A DNA stretch of 37,421 bases from Bacteroidales bacterium (GCA_019415705.1 DXYS01000080.1:1-37421), one strand, 5' to 3'. Positions 7,654 to 15,387 are shown, counted from the first letter of the stretch. The notes: generated from the letters alone by a model not told the origin. Numbers and translations are program-made.

Positions 7654-8694
7654 TCATTTATCTTTAGTGAAAAAATTGATGTTTTTGAGCCAGCCGATTT
7701 TGCGTTCAAGCACAAATATGTCGGCGATGAGGAGCAGGAGAGCAATCCATGCAAATGTCGGGAACTGTTCGGCGCTTGCTTTGTAGTTTACTCTTTTGAA
7801 CTCTGATTTTTGAAGTTTGTCGAGCTGGTCTGTGAGTTGTTCGAGCGCCGAGCCCGATGCACCGTTGACATATATGCCTTGTCCGGCCTCAGCGATGGCT
7901 TTGCCGGTTTTCTCATCGATGGTCGTCATCACAACTTTTCCGTCAGAGTCGCGCATATAGTCGCCTTGTCGTCCGGCAACGGGTATAGGAGCGCCCTTTG
8001 CAGAGCCCAGACCTATGACGTCGACCTGTATGCCGGCCTCGGCGGCTGCCTTGGCGGCCTCGATTGCGGCGCCTTCGTGGTCTTCGGCATCGGTGATTAA
8101 TATGATGGCCTTATGTATGTCAGGTGAGGGCGAGAAACTCTCGGCCGACATTTTGATAGCTTCGGCGAGTGACGTTCCCTGATATGTAATCATATTGGGA
8201 GACAGATCGTTGAGATACATTTTCGCTGAAAGGAAGTCTGTCGTGAGCGGCAGCTGCATTTTAGGCTCTCCGGCAAAGACGACAAGTCCGACTTTGTCAT
8301 TTTCGAGTTTATCGACAAGACGTTCGAGTGTGAGACGTGCACGGTCGATGCGGGATATCCCGGCGGGGTCATCGGTCGATGATGCAAGCATCGAGTTTGA
8401 GACGTCAAATGCTATCATGATTTCGATACCCTTTGAGGTTGTCTCCTGTTCTTTCTGACCTGCACGCGGACGTGCGATGACAATAACGAGTGCCGTAAGA
8501 GCCAACAACTCAAGGACGATTTTTACGGTCGGCTGGTATTTGGAGGCGTCAGGCATCAACGCGGCTATGATGTCCGGTCGTCCGAAACGTTTGAGCTTGC
8601 GCCTGCGTGCGGCTCTTGCCCAGACATACAGCAACCCGACAGCCACGACGAGCCCGAGCAGATATAAGTTTAAGGGATATGCAAAGTCAAACAT
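7654..8694 (-). CDS. batB: BatB: membrane-anchored von Willebrand factor A protein
   Basis: A 346-residue inner-membrane protein with two N-terminal helices (about 9-26 and 58-76), a VWA domain and a C-terminal helix (WIALLLLIADIF). The metal-ion-dependent adhesion site is intact: D97-V-S99-N-S101, with ITDAEDH later in the domain. VWA domains of this class partner with MoxR AAA+ ATPases in chaperone-like complexes. Its stop is 7 bases from the batC start and its start 24 bases from the batA stop, so it is cotranscribed. Confidence 0.9.
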   Translation of the reverse strand: MFDFAYPLNLYLLGLVVAVGLLYVWARAARRRKLKRFGRPDIIAALMPDASKYQPTVKIVLELLALTALVIVIARPRAGQKEQETTSKGIEIMIAFDVSNSMLASSTDDPAGISRIDRARLTLERLVDKLENDKVGLVVFAGEPKMQLPLTTDFLSAKMYLNDLSPNMITYQGTSLAEAIKMSAESFSPSPDIHKAIILITDAEDHEGAAIEAAKAAAEAGIQVDVIGLGSAKGAPIPVAGRQGDYMRDSDGKVVMTTIDEKTGKAIAEAGQGIYVNGASGSALEQLTDQLDKLQKSEFKRVNYKASAEQFPTFAWIALLLLIADIFVLERKIGWLKNINFFTKDK

Positions 8695-8718
8695 ATGCTA
8701 TGTATATATTTTTAAGCC

Positions 8719-9705
8719 TCAAGGTATTGACCTGAGCACGGTATAACGCAGTAAAAGTTCGAGGGCAAAGAATGCTAAAGCGAGCCATGCCCACATCATA
8801 TAATTGTCTTCGGTGTGCGAGAAATGCTTGACGTCCATCTGTGTTTTTTCGAGCGCGTCTATCTCGCGGAAGACATCTTCGAGGACGGTATTGTCTGTTG
8901 CGCGGAAGTATTTTCCTCCGGTACTTTTTGCAATAGATTGCAGTGTCGCTTCGTCGATAACGACAGGCAGTTTGACATACTCGACACGTCCGAGCATATT
9001 GATGCGCGGAAAATCGGCCATGCCGTTTGTGCCGATGCCTACGGCGTAAATTTTTACGCCCATTTCTTTTGCTACCTCAGCGGCCATCAGCGGCGTTGCC
9101 ACACCGGTGTTGTTAGAGCCGTCTGTAAGCAGGATTATGCTTTTACTTTTGGCTTTGCCTTCCTTAAGACGGTTGAGCGCGGTAGCGATGCCGTCGCCGA
9201 TAGCCGTGCCGTCTTCAATCATTTCTGTCGAGATGCCGTTAATATAGCTGAGCAGCTGACGACGGTCTATGGTCATGGGTACGCCGGTGAGACTTTCCCC
9301 GGCAAATATTACAAGACCGATGTTGTCTGACTCACGGCCGTTTATAAACTTTGTCGCTACGGCTTTGGCCGCCTCAAGACGGTCGGGCTTGAAATCACGT
9401 CCGAGCATCGACGTCGACACGTCCATCGCTATGACAATGTCAGTGCCTTCGGTCTCGCTGGTGCGCCAGTTGTCTTTTAGCTGCGGACGTGCAAGCACGA
9501 TAATCAGACAGCCAATAGCAAGTAGACGCAGCACAAACAGCCCGTGACGGAGATACACTTTCCAGCTTCGGCCCATGTGTATAAACGGTGTGACAGTCGA
9601 TATTGACATCGACGCGTGTGCGTCGCGATGTTTGAGCACATACCAGACTATCAGCGGTATATACACCAGAAAAAGCCATAGATATTGTGGTTGTGATAGC
9701 TGCAT
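8719..9705 (-). CDS. batA: BatA: membrane-anchored von Willebrand factor A protein
   Basis: A 328-residue paralogue of BatB: N-terminal helices at about 8-24 and 55-72, a VWA domain with a complete DxSxS motif at D95-V-S97-T-S99, the later LLTDGSNN acidic loop, and a C-terminal membrane helix (WAWLALAFFALELLL). BatA and BatB are thought to interact and display metal-dependent protein-binding faces at the membrane. It sits between the BatD-like gene (2-base gap) and batB. Confidence 0.9.
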   Translation of the reverse strand: MQLSQPQYLWLFLVYIPLIVWYVLKHRDAHASMSISTVTPFIHMGRSWKVYLRHGLFVLRLLAIGCLIIVLARPQLKDNWRTSETEGTDIVIAMDVSTSMLGRDFKPDRLEAAKAVATKFINGRESDNIGLVIFAGESLTGVPMTIDRRQLLSYINGISTEMIEDGTAIGDGIATALNRLKEGKAKSKSIILLTDGSNNTGVATPLMAAEVAKEMGVKIYAVGIGTNGMADFPRINMLGRVEYVKLPVVIDEATLQSIAKSTGGKYFRATDNTVLEDVFREIDALEKTQMDVKHFSHTEDNYMMWAWLALAFFALELLLRYTVLRSIP

Positions 9706-9707
9706 TG

Positions 9708-10700
9708 TTATACGTGATTAGGTGTTTGTTTGCTGTCAGCGGAGCTTGAGGCATCACTTTCATCAGCCGGAGCGGGTGGCAGCGGTTTGGAGTCTTCGAC
9801 AAACTTCATCGCCGAGTTGAACGAACGGACATTGTCATCAGGCAATGGTCTTACTTTTGCAAACTTCACAAAGTCGGCGATTTCGAGTATCTGCTTCATA
9901 AGGTCTGAGCCGGGACGTGTCTCTTTGTTGTGACGCAGAGTGTCGATAATCTGTGTCGATGACATCTCCATGGCGTTGATGCCGAAACGTCCGTCGAGAT
10001 ACTGGCGCAGAATGTCTGTAAGCTCGGTGTAGTATTCTTTTTCGCGGCCGGTGCCGGGGAGATTGCGTGTCTGAAGTTGTTGCAGACGCTGAATGGCGAG
10101 GTCGTAGGGAGGAGTGACTTCTTTAGGTTTGGAGATAAATGTCTTTTTGCGTTTCAGCAGAAGGAATCCGATGACTATCAGTGCTCCGGCTGCAATGGCA
10201 ACAACGACCCATATCCACCAGTCAGGGAAAATGTCATACCATTTCGTCGACACTTCAACTGTGCTTTCCATCGGGTGTATATCGGTGAGCGAATCGAGGT
10301 CGACTTCATGCACTTTTATTGTCAATGAAGCGGACTGTGCTGTGTCCGCACCGTTAGCAAATCTGAACGGCGGCAGTGTCACTGTGCCCGGGTCAAAGGC
10401 TTGCAGCGTATAATTATATGTGAGCTGATAGCGGTTGTTGCCAAGGTCGGCAGTGTCGATGCGTAGTGCCTGAAATTCTATCCCTTCAAACTCTGTTCCG
10501 TCTTCGGGCGCGTCGACGAGAGTGCCTCCAAGACCGTTTTGCAGGACTTCGACTCGCAGCGAGGTGCGCGATCCCTGCACGAGCTGAGTAGAGTCGGTCA
10601 TTGCCTTGACGGTCGTGGCTTGGGCAGCAGCGTCTGCATGGCCGAGAGCCAAGGCGGCGACAGCCAGTGTAAATGCTATATGTGATTTTTTGAGATTCAT
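9708..10700 (-). CDS. Compact BatD-like membrane protein of the bat operon
   Basis: A 330-residue protein: signal peptide (1-27), one beta-rich periplasmic domain (about 30-132), a membrane helix (about 161-182, then KRKK) and a cytoplasmic domain of about 145 residues ending in a Ser/Asp-rich tail. The cytoplasmic motif YYTELTDILRQYLDGRFG resembles FYAELSRALWGYISDKLG of BatD in the same operon, so I read it as a half-size BatD relative. It occupies the position between the DUF58 and batA genes usually filled by an uncharacterised conserved protein in Bacteroidales. Its function is unknown; the operon suggests a partner of the VWA proteins. Confidence 0.75.
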   Translation of the reverse strand: MNLKKSHIAFTLAVAALALGHADAAAQATTVKAMTDSTQLVQGSRTSLRVEVLQNGLGGTLVDAPEDGTEFEGIEFQALRIDTADLGNNRYQLTYNYTLQAFDPGTVTLPPFRFANGADTAQSASLTIKVHEVDLDSLTDIHPMESTVEVSTKWYDIFPDWWIWVVVAIAAGALIVIGFLLLKRKKTFISKPKEVTPPYDLAIQRLQQLQTRNLPGTGREKEYYTELTDILRQYLDGRFGINAMEMSSTQIIDTLRHNKETRPGSDLMKQILEIADFVKFAKVRPLPDDNVRSFNSAMKFVEDSKPLPPAPADESDASSSADSKQTPNHV

Positions 10701-10740
10701 CGGTCAGTCAGTGTTGGATATTCTCATATGCCTGTTGTTA

Positions 10741-11616
10741 TCAACGTGCGCCGCGGTTTTTGAAGAGAGCCATCATGGCCACGACATAATCTTCGTCTGT
10801 AGCGACCGAGGTGTAGTCGACTCGGGCCGAGCGAAGTGTGGTCACCATGCGTTGCTGGCGGTCGTACCACCATTTGTCGTAGGCTTTTCGCACGCGGGAC
10901 GAAGATGTGTCTACCCACTGCGCGCGTCCTGTCTCAAGATCCTGTACGCGTATCAGGCCGACATCAGGCATTTTGGAGTCGCGTTTGTCGTATACCTGCA
11001 GGGCCATGACGTCGTGCTTGTTGCAGGCGATGGTGAGCGGTTTCTGATAGTCGCTTTCGTCTATGAAATCCGAGATAAGAAACATCGTGCAGCGCTTTTT
11101 CAGCGCATCGGTCAGATATCTGACTGCCATGGCAATGTCGGTGCCGCGGTTTTCGGGTTTGAAATCGAGCAGTTCGCGAATTATAAACAATATGTGTTTT
11201 TTGCCTTTCTTCGGCGGAATGAATTTTTCTATTTTATCCGAGAAAAAGACAGCCCCGATTTTGTCGTTGTTCTGTATGGCTGAGAAAGCGATAGTTGCAG
11301 CAATTTCGGCAATCATCTGACGCTTTTCGTCACCGACTGCGCCAAAGTTGCGGCTGCCCGAGACGTCGACTACAAGCATCACGGTCAACTCGCGTTCCTC
11401 TTCGTAGACTTTTACGAAGGGACGGTTTTGTCGGGCGGTGACGTTCCAGTCGATATCACGGAGGTCGTCACCGTATTGATACTCTCGCACCTCCGAGAAC
11501 ATCATGCCGCGTCCTTTGAAGGCCGAGTGATACTCTCCGGCAAAGATATTCTGTGAAAGTCCTCGAGTTTTTATCTCGATTTTACGAACTTTTTTAAGAA
11601 GTTCTGTTGAATCCAT
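10741..11616 (-). CDS. DUF58 domain protein (MoxR partner)
   Basis: A 291-residue soluble protein. The family signature REYQYGDDLRDIDWNVTAR lies at about 44-62 and a VWA-like DVSGS at 84-88. DUF58 proteins are regularly encoded next to moxR and are proposed substrates or effectors of the ATPase. I choose the ATG at 11616 (MDSTELLKKVRKIEIKTRGL), which fits the N-terminus I know for the family; an ATG at 11658 would add 14 residues. A strong hairpin precedes it in the mRNA (11686-11716). Confidence 0.86.
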   Translation of the reverse strand: MDSTELLKKVRKIEIKTRGLSQNIFAGEYHSAFKGRGMMFSEVREYQYGDDLRDIDWNVTARQNRPFVKVYEEERELTVMLVVDVSGSRNFGAVGDEKRQMIAEIAATIAFSAIQNNDKIGAVFFSDKIEKFIPPKKGKKHILFIIRELLDFKPENRGTDIAMAVRYLTDALKKRCTMFLISDFIDESDYQKPLTIACNKHDVMALQVYDKRDSKMPDVGLIRVQDLETGRAQWVDTSSSRVRKAYDKWWYDRQQRMVTTLRSARVDYTSVATDEDYVVAMMALFKNRGAR

Positions 11617-11685
11617 ATTGTCGACTGCAAAGTATGGTTGTTTAACTGTGCCGGACATTTAATCCGCCGTGTTGTAAAAGAGGAC

Positions 11686-11716
11686 TGCCGGCGGAGTGAC
11701 AGGCAAACCGCCGGCA
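11686..11716 (-). promoter_or_regulatory. Intercistronic GC-rich hairpin between moxR and the DUF58 gene
   Basis: A perfect 9-bp inverted repeat (TGCCGGCGG and CCGCCGGCA) with a 13-base loop sits in the only wide gap of the operon. A further CCGCCG at 11664-11669 (GGCGG in the mRNA) can pair with the same arm, giving two exclusive folds. No U-run follows directly. A role in mRNA processing or in setting the MoxR to Bat ratio is inference. Confidence 0.6.
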
Positions 11717-11728
11717 ATAATCACGACA

Positions 11729-12724
11729 TCAGGGTACCTGAATCTTGTCAAGTATCTCGGTGATAATTTCGTCAGTGGTGATATTGTTGGCCTCGGCCTC
11801 GTATGTCACGCCGATACGGTGACGCAGCACATCGTGGCAGACGGCAATGACATCCTCGGGGATGACAAATCCGCGCTGATGAAGGAAGGCGTAAGCGCGG
11901 GCGGCGCGGGCGAGGCTGATAGACGCACGGGGTGACGCGCCGAAGGCGATTATGCCGGTGAGGTCCTCCATGCCGTAGTCGGCCGGGAATCGTGTGGCAA
12001 AAACGATGTCGACAATATAGCGTTCGATTTTCTCATCGACATAAATCTGCTCGACAATATTCTGAGCTTCAATAATTTCCTGCGGTTTTACGAGCGATTC
12101 GACAGTGCGTTTCTCGTTGCTTATATTCTGACGGATAATTATTTTCTCTTCATCTTTTGTCGGATAGCCGATGACGACTTTCATAAGGAAACGGTCGACC
12201 TGAGCTTCGGGCAGGGGATATGTGCCTTCCTGCTCGATGGGGTTTTGTGTGGCCATTACGAGGAATGGCTCGTCAAGGCCGAATGTGCGGTCGCCGATTG
12301 TAACCTGACGCTCCTGCATGGCCTCAAGCAATGCGCTCTGCACTTTTGCGGGGGCACGGTTGATTTCGTCAGCGAGAACGAAGTTTGCAAAAATCGGGCC
12401 TTTTTTAACTTGAAAAGTCTCGTTTTTAACACTATAGACCATTGTGCCGATTACGTCGGCCGGCAATAAGTCAGGCGTGAATTGCACGCGGCTGTATTTT
12501 GCATCGATAAGTTGTGCAAGCGTCTTGATGGCAAGCGTTTTAGCAAGACCGGGCACGCCTTCGAGAAGGATGTGGCCATTGGATAGCAGTGCGATTAGCA
12601 GAGATTCAACAAGGTGTTTCTGACCTACAATCGTACGGTCCATGCCGTGAACAATCAGATTGACAAATTCGCTTTTGCTTGCAACGAGGTTGTTTAGTTC
12701 TCGGATATTGACAGATTCACTCAT
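11729..12724 (-). CDS. MoxR family AAA+ ATPase, first gene of the bat operon
   Basis: A 331-residue cytoplasmic AAA+ ATPase with Walker A GVPGLAKT (56-63), Walker B VLADE (116-120), the family block INRAPAKVQSALLEAMQER, a sensor region with MATQNPIEQEGTYPLPEAQVDRFL and a C-terminal lid (AFGASPRASISLARAARAYA). MoxR ATPases act with VWA proteins as metal-insertion or maturation chaperones; here the VWA partners are the downstream DUF58, BatA and BatB. The leader contains a -7 box and a hairpin. A gene symbol is withheld because family usage varies. Confidence 0.93.
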   Translation of the reverse strand: MSESVNIRELNNLVASKSEFVNLIVHGMDRTIVGQKHLVESLLIALLSNGHILLEGVPGLAKTLAIKTLAQLIDAKYSRVQFTPDLLPADVIGTMVYSVKNETFQVKKGPIFANFVLADEINRAPAKVQSALLEAMQERQVTIGDRTFGLDEPFLVMATQNPIEQEGTYPLPEAQVDRFLMKVVIGYPTKDEEKIIIRQNISNEKRTVESLVKPQEIIEAQNIVEQIYVDEKIERYIVDIVFATRFPADYGMEDLTGIIAFGASPRASISLARAARAYAFLHQRGFVIPEDVIAVCHDVLRHRIGVTYEAEANNITTDEIITEILDKIQVP

Positions 12725-12763
12725 AAGTGCTGTATAATAGTGATATTAATAATCAAACTTCTG

Positions 12764-12805
12764 TGAATCGGGGCTGAACGATATTTCGAAACAGCCCCTG
12801 ATTCA
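12764..12805 (-). promoter_or_regulatory. Hairpin at the 5' end of the bat operon leader
   Basis: TGAATCGGGGCTG (12764-12776) pairs with CAGCCCCTGATTCA (12792-12805), a 13-bp stem with one bulged base. The loop can form a nested CGA-TATT-TCG hairpin. It lies just downstream of the -7 box (12819-12826), so it would sit at the extreme 5' end of the transcript, about 40 bases before the moxR ATG. No U-run follows, which argues against a plain terminator. Confidence 0.65.
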
Positions 12806-12818
12806 TGATTTGTTGATA

Positions 12819-12826
12819 CAAAATTA
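12819..12826 (-). promoter_or_regulatory. -7 box of the bat operon promoter
   Basis: The minus strand reads TAATTTTG, a full TAnnTTTG match, 94 bases before the moxR start. The -33 position is weak (TTAA). It is the only good match in the intergenic region 12725-12924. Confidence 0.55.
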
Positions 12827-12924
12827 CTATTATAACAACGAGTCGATTAAGAGAGAATGTTAATTTTAGCTTTTAAGTCTTTAACGATTTAAACTTTAAC
12901 GTTTTTTTTGACAAAACGGCGTGT

Positions 12925-14061
12925 TTATTCGTATCGGGCGTAAATTGCGGCTCCTGTGCGTCTCGCACGTTGCATGGTTTGAGTCTCCGAGCTGTCGCCG
13001 GCCGTGATAGATTTAAGCGACGGGATGTTGACGACTGTGCCGGGTTTTATGCGGTTGGGGTGTCCAAGCCGGTCGGCGTTTGCCTCATAGATAAAGGCCC
13101 AGTACTCCATGTGTCCGTAGTATTTACGTGCCATAGTTGTCAGGAATCGCTGTGATGTGACAGTGTCTGTGACAATCGTGACAGGCTCTTTTGTGACAGG
13201 CTCGGTGGTAGTCAATGATGTGTCTGCTTTCGTTGTGACGTCTATTGCGTCAGATGTTACGTTTAGTGTATCTGCCGATAATGTAAGGCTGTCATTCGCA
13301 AGGATTTCTGCGGTTGCGGAAGATTGGTCTGACTTAATTCTCATGGCCTTGAGGTAGTCGTTCAGGAAGTATCCGAATACGGCACCTATAATCAGTCCGA
13401 TGGCAAGCATCAACATGCTGACGGTCATGTGACGGCGTTGTGATATTCCGGTGGAGTTTTCTGCGTAGAGGCTATCGTCATACTCCGTTTCATCGCAGTC
13501 ATTTTGTGGCGCAGGTGTTTCGACGGTGGAGATCTCGGCAGGCTGCGTGTTTTCGTTTTCGGAGTGTCCTTCGATGTCTGCGCTTTCGCCGGTCGGCTCG
13601 GAGGCTTCGGGTTTGACTTCCGCTTCATCGGTTTCGTGAGGCGGCTCGGACGATAAGGCCGTCGTCTCCGGCTCGGGTAGGGGAGCTGACTCCGCTACAG
13701 GCTCTTGTGCGGGTGCCGGGGTAGTGGTGATATCGTCTACGTCGTGAATTGTCTCATTGTCAGTTATCACATCGTCTGCGTCTAATGATGCGTCGATAAC
13801 AACGGGTTGAAAGATAGCGAACGGGCGGTTGACATCGAGCTCAAACTCGGCGCAAGGCTTGAACACCACGGGGCTGTCAGCGTAGTTTGCGCGGGTGAAT
13901 GTGCCGAATCCCTTGATGCTGACGTTTTCGTTGACTGTCAGCCCCCGGGTGATAAAGTCAAAATATGCTATAATAAACGCCTCGGCCACGGCCTGTTCGA
14001 CACCGGTTTTGGCGGCGAGCCGCTCGCTGAGTCCGGGCAGCGCTACAATCATACGGCTCAT
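12925..14061 (-). CDS. HU-like domain / transmembrane helix / LysM fusion protein
   Basis: A 378-residue protein of three parts. Residues 1-90 resemble the HU/IHF fold (GFGTF at 51-55 is the family's conserved turn before the DNA-binding arms). Residues 91-211 are an acidic, Pro/Glu/Thr-rich linker. One membrane helix spans about 212-234 after the basic pair RR(209-210), predicting a cytoplasmic N-terminus. Residues about 301-348 form a LysM peptidoglycan-binding domain (FLTTMARKYYG...IKPGTVVNIPSL). The layout suggests a link between nucleoid or another HU partner and the cell wall. DNA binding is unproven, because HU folds also occur as protein-protein modules. It overlaps the upstream HU gene by 4 bp. 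Confidence 0.82.
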   Translation of the reverse strand: MSRMIVALPGLSERLAAKTGVEQAVAEAFIIAYFDFITRGLTVNENVSIKGFGTFTRANYADSPVVFKPCAEFELDVNRPFAIFQPVVIDASLDADDVITDNETIHDVDDITTTPAPAQEPVAESAPLPEPETTALSSEPPHETDEAEVKPEASEPTGESADIEGHSENENTQPAEISTVETPAPQNDCDETEYDDSLYAENSTGISQRRHMTVSMLMLAIGLIIGAVFGYFLNDYLKAMRIKSDQSSATAEILANDSLTLSADTLNVTSDAIDVTTKADTSLTTTEPVTKEPVTIVTDTVTSQRFLTTMARKYYGHMEYWAFIYEANADRLGHPNRIKPGTVVNIPSLKSITAGDSSETQTMQRARRTGAAIYARYE

Positions 14062-14333
14062 TTTCTAACACATTTTTTAAGTTGTGACGAAGGCTTGAAG
14101 TGGAGGCTTACGGAGGGAGGCATAAGCAGGCGCCGGCCGTTGGTCGGGTCAGTGACCACATATTCATCGTGTTTCTCGACATCAAATGTGCCGAATCCGG
14201 GCACAGCAACGGCTTCGCCTTCGGCACAAGCCTCGCGTATTACATCAGAAAGCGCCTCGGACAGACGCGCCGTTTCATTTATATCGATGCCGAGCTGGGT
14301 CGCCAGACCGGCAATATAAGCCTTATTATCCAT
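14058..14333 (-). CDS. HU family DNA-binding protein
   Basis: A 91-residue HU/IHF-type protein: N-terminal helices (1-40), the signature VPGFGTFDV near 44-52, a beta-arm region with TDPTNGRR, which ends with P-rich arms, and the closing helix HFKPSSQLKKCVRK. It would bind DNA as a homodimer, or heterodimerise with the HU-like domain of the next gene. The ATG at 14333 gives the normal HU N-terminus. The stop overlaps the next start (ATGA, 14058-14061), so the two are translationally coupled. Confidence 0.88.
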   Translation of the reverse strand: MDNKAYIAGLATQLGIDINETARLSEALSDVIREACAEGEAVAVPGFGTFDVEKHDEYVVTDPTNGRRLLMPPSVSLHFKPSSQLKKCVRK

Positions 14334-14380
14334 AGTGCAGATGCTTAATTGCTCCTGACATAAGCGGCAGGTGCTTTCTG

Positions 14381-14388
14381 CAAAATTA
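14381..14388 (-). promoter_or_regulatory. -7 box upstream of the HU / HU-LysM operon
   Basis: The minus strand reads TAATTTTG, 47 bases before the ATG at 14333. A TTG occurs 23 bases further upstream, slightly beyond the usual spacing. Confidence 0.55.
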
Positions 14389-14612
14389 CGCAATAGTTTT
14401 GAGACGAGCCTCAACATTTACCGAAAATCGGATTTCTGACTGTATGCCTGATTCTTTTAAAGCGACTTATGACTTCGTGGCTTTCAAAGGGTAAAAATTA
14501 TTATGTCAAGTAGCGTTTTTCGCATCCGTTATTTTCGAATCGCCATATACTATTGACATAATGATGATTAAAACAAAACATAATTTAAAATCGCTCTAAA
14601 AGGCAAAAACCA

Positions 14613-14644
14613 TTTGGAGAATGAGCAAATAATTACTAACTTTG
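14613..14644 (+). promoter_or_regulatory. Promoter of the tRNA gene
   Basis: TTTG (14613-14616), a 20-bp spacer and TAACTTTG (14637-14644) form a full-consensus Bacteroidota promoter 40 bases before the mature tRNA 5' end. Confidence 0.8.
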
Positions 14645-14684
14645 TGCCGCAATTCTGCAAAGAGACACTCTCGAGCACGAATTC

Positions 14685-14758
14685 GGTCCTATAGCTCAGT
14701 TGGTCAGAGCACCTGACTCATAATCAGGGAGTCCTTGGTTCAAGCCCAAGTGGGACCA
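14685..14758 (+). tRNA. tRNA with CAT anticodon (lysidine-type Ile2 favoured over elongator Met)
   Basis: A complete 74-base cloverleaf: 7-bp acceptor stem (GGTCCTA/TGGGACC, one G-T pair), D-arm GCTC/GAGC, anticodon arm CCTGA-CTCATAA-TCAGG, 5-base variable loop, T-arm CTTGG-TTCAAGC-CCAAG and discriminator A. The CCA is not fully encoded. The CAT anticodon fits Met or lysidine-modified Ile. C4-G69 and C5-G68 in the acceptor stem are determinants reported for E. coli TilS recognition of tRNA-Ile2, so I lean to Ile2, not firmly. Confidence 0.92.
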
Positions 14759-14771
14759 CCTCTTGAAAATC

Positions 14772-14804
14772 AAGCAGTTGCGAATCAAATCGTAGCTGCT
14801 TTTT
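14772..14804 (+). terminator. Intrinsic terminator of the tRNA gene
   Basis: A 12-bp stem with two G-T pairs (14772-14783 with 14790-14801), a 6-base loop and a run of T's ending at 14804, starting 13 bases after the tRNA. Confidence 0.85.
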
Positions 14805-15178
14805 CCTTTATTAATACGTTCCGGTTTTCTCCTATTCGACCAATTTTAGCCCGACTTTGGGTAAATATTGCCAATTTGTTTCACTTATGTTTCACCTATA
14901 ATTGTTAAAATGTTTTGTAATTTTGTTATATGGAGGTTTTGTGGGTAATAATCGGTTGGGCATTCTGATACCTGCCGTTTTGAGCACAAGGTGACGGGTG
15001 AGCCCTTGTGTCCATAGGAAAAGCCTGTAAAACGTAATGGCGATCTAATAGCTCCGCCGGAAGAGTTTGGCGGCGAAAGAGATAATAATATTAATTATCG
15101 GAAATAGATTTTTTCGCTCTTCTGTAACTTTGTGGGGAAATGTGCGTCTAATTTGAAAAACTTAAAATTGATTTCGTT
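14805..15178 (+). ncRNA. Gene-free stretch with a -7 box and predicted RNA structure (candidate ncRNA or remnant of an integrative element)
   Basis: No open reading frame of note. A -7 box TAATTTTG lies at 14918-14925 without a clear -33. Downstream, CGTTTT (14976-14981) can pair with AAAACG (15029-15034), enclosing a perfect 7-bp hairpin (CACAAGG 14985-14991, CCTTGTG 15004-15010). A further stem is CCGCC/GGCGG (15054-15058, 15069-15073). A direct repeat TTTCAC-TTATG-TTTCAC lies at 14879-14895. A second -7 box, TAACTTTG (15125-15132), probably serves the next small gene. The stretch could be a small RNA or the left end of an element whose integrase is gone; I cannot tell which. Confidence 0.35.
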
Positions 15179-15352
15179 ATGATAGCGCATTGGTATGTTT
15201 ATGTGACAATTGCAGTGATAGGCGCCATTCTGTCTCTGATTTGCGATAAGTTTCAGATTATCAAGTCGAAGGCTTTGCGCACTGTCTTAATAATTTTTGT
15301 TTCCTCCTTAATCGCTTGGATTGCATTTGACGTGATTCTTGGTACGGAATAA
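15179..15352 (+). CDS. Small two-helix membrane protein (57 aa)
   Basis: A short ORF starting MIAHWYVYVTIAVIGAILSL. It has two hydrophobic helices (about 6-21 and 36-53) joined by a basic loop (KFQIIKSKALR). A -7 box (15125-15132) lies 46 bases upstream and another small membrane-protein gene follows after 35 bases. I do not recognise the family. The ORF is plausible from its hydrophobic periodicity and promoter, but its length alone does not prove coding. Confidence 0.5.
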   Translation: MIAHWYVYVTIAVIGAILSLICDKFQIIKSKALRTVLIIFVSSLIAWIAFDVILGTE

Positions 15353-15354
15353 AG

Positions 15355-15381
15355 TATCTTTGATAGAATAAACTACATTTG
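15355..15381 (+). promoter_or_regulatory. Two overlapping -7 boxes upstream of the 99-aa membrane protein gene
   Basis: TATCTTTG (15355-15362) and TACATTTG (15374-15381) both match TAnnTTTG. The second ends 6 bases before the ATG at 15388 and would give a leaderless mRNA; the first would give a leader of about 20 bases. Confidence 0.45.
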
Positions 15382-15387
15382 ATAATT

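Noticed and set aside
14735..14760. Search for a second copy of the tRNA 3' end as attachment site
   Set aside because: No copy was found by eye between 14760 and 20000, so an att pair cannot be claimed.
14965..14976. CTGATACCTGCC, similar to the 3' conserved block of cobalamin riboswitches
   Set aside because: None of the upstream cobalamin box or other conserved blocks is present, and no B12-related gene follows.
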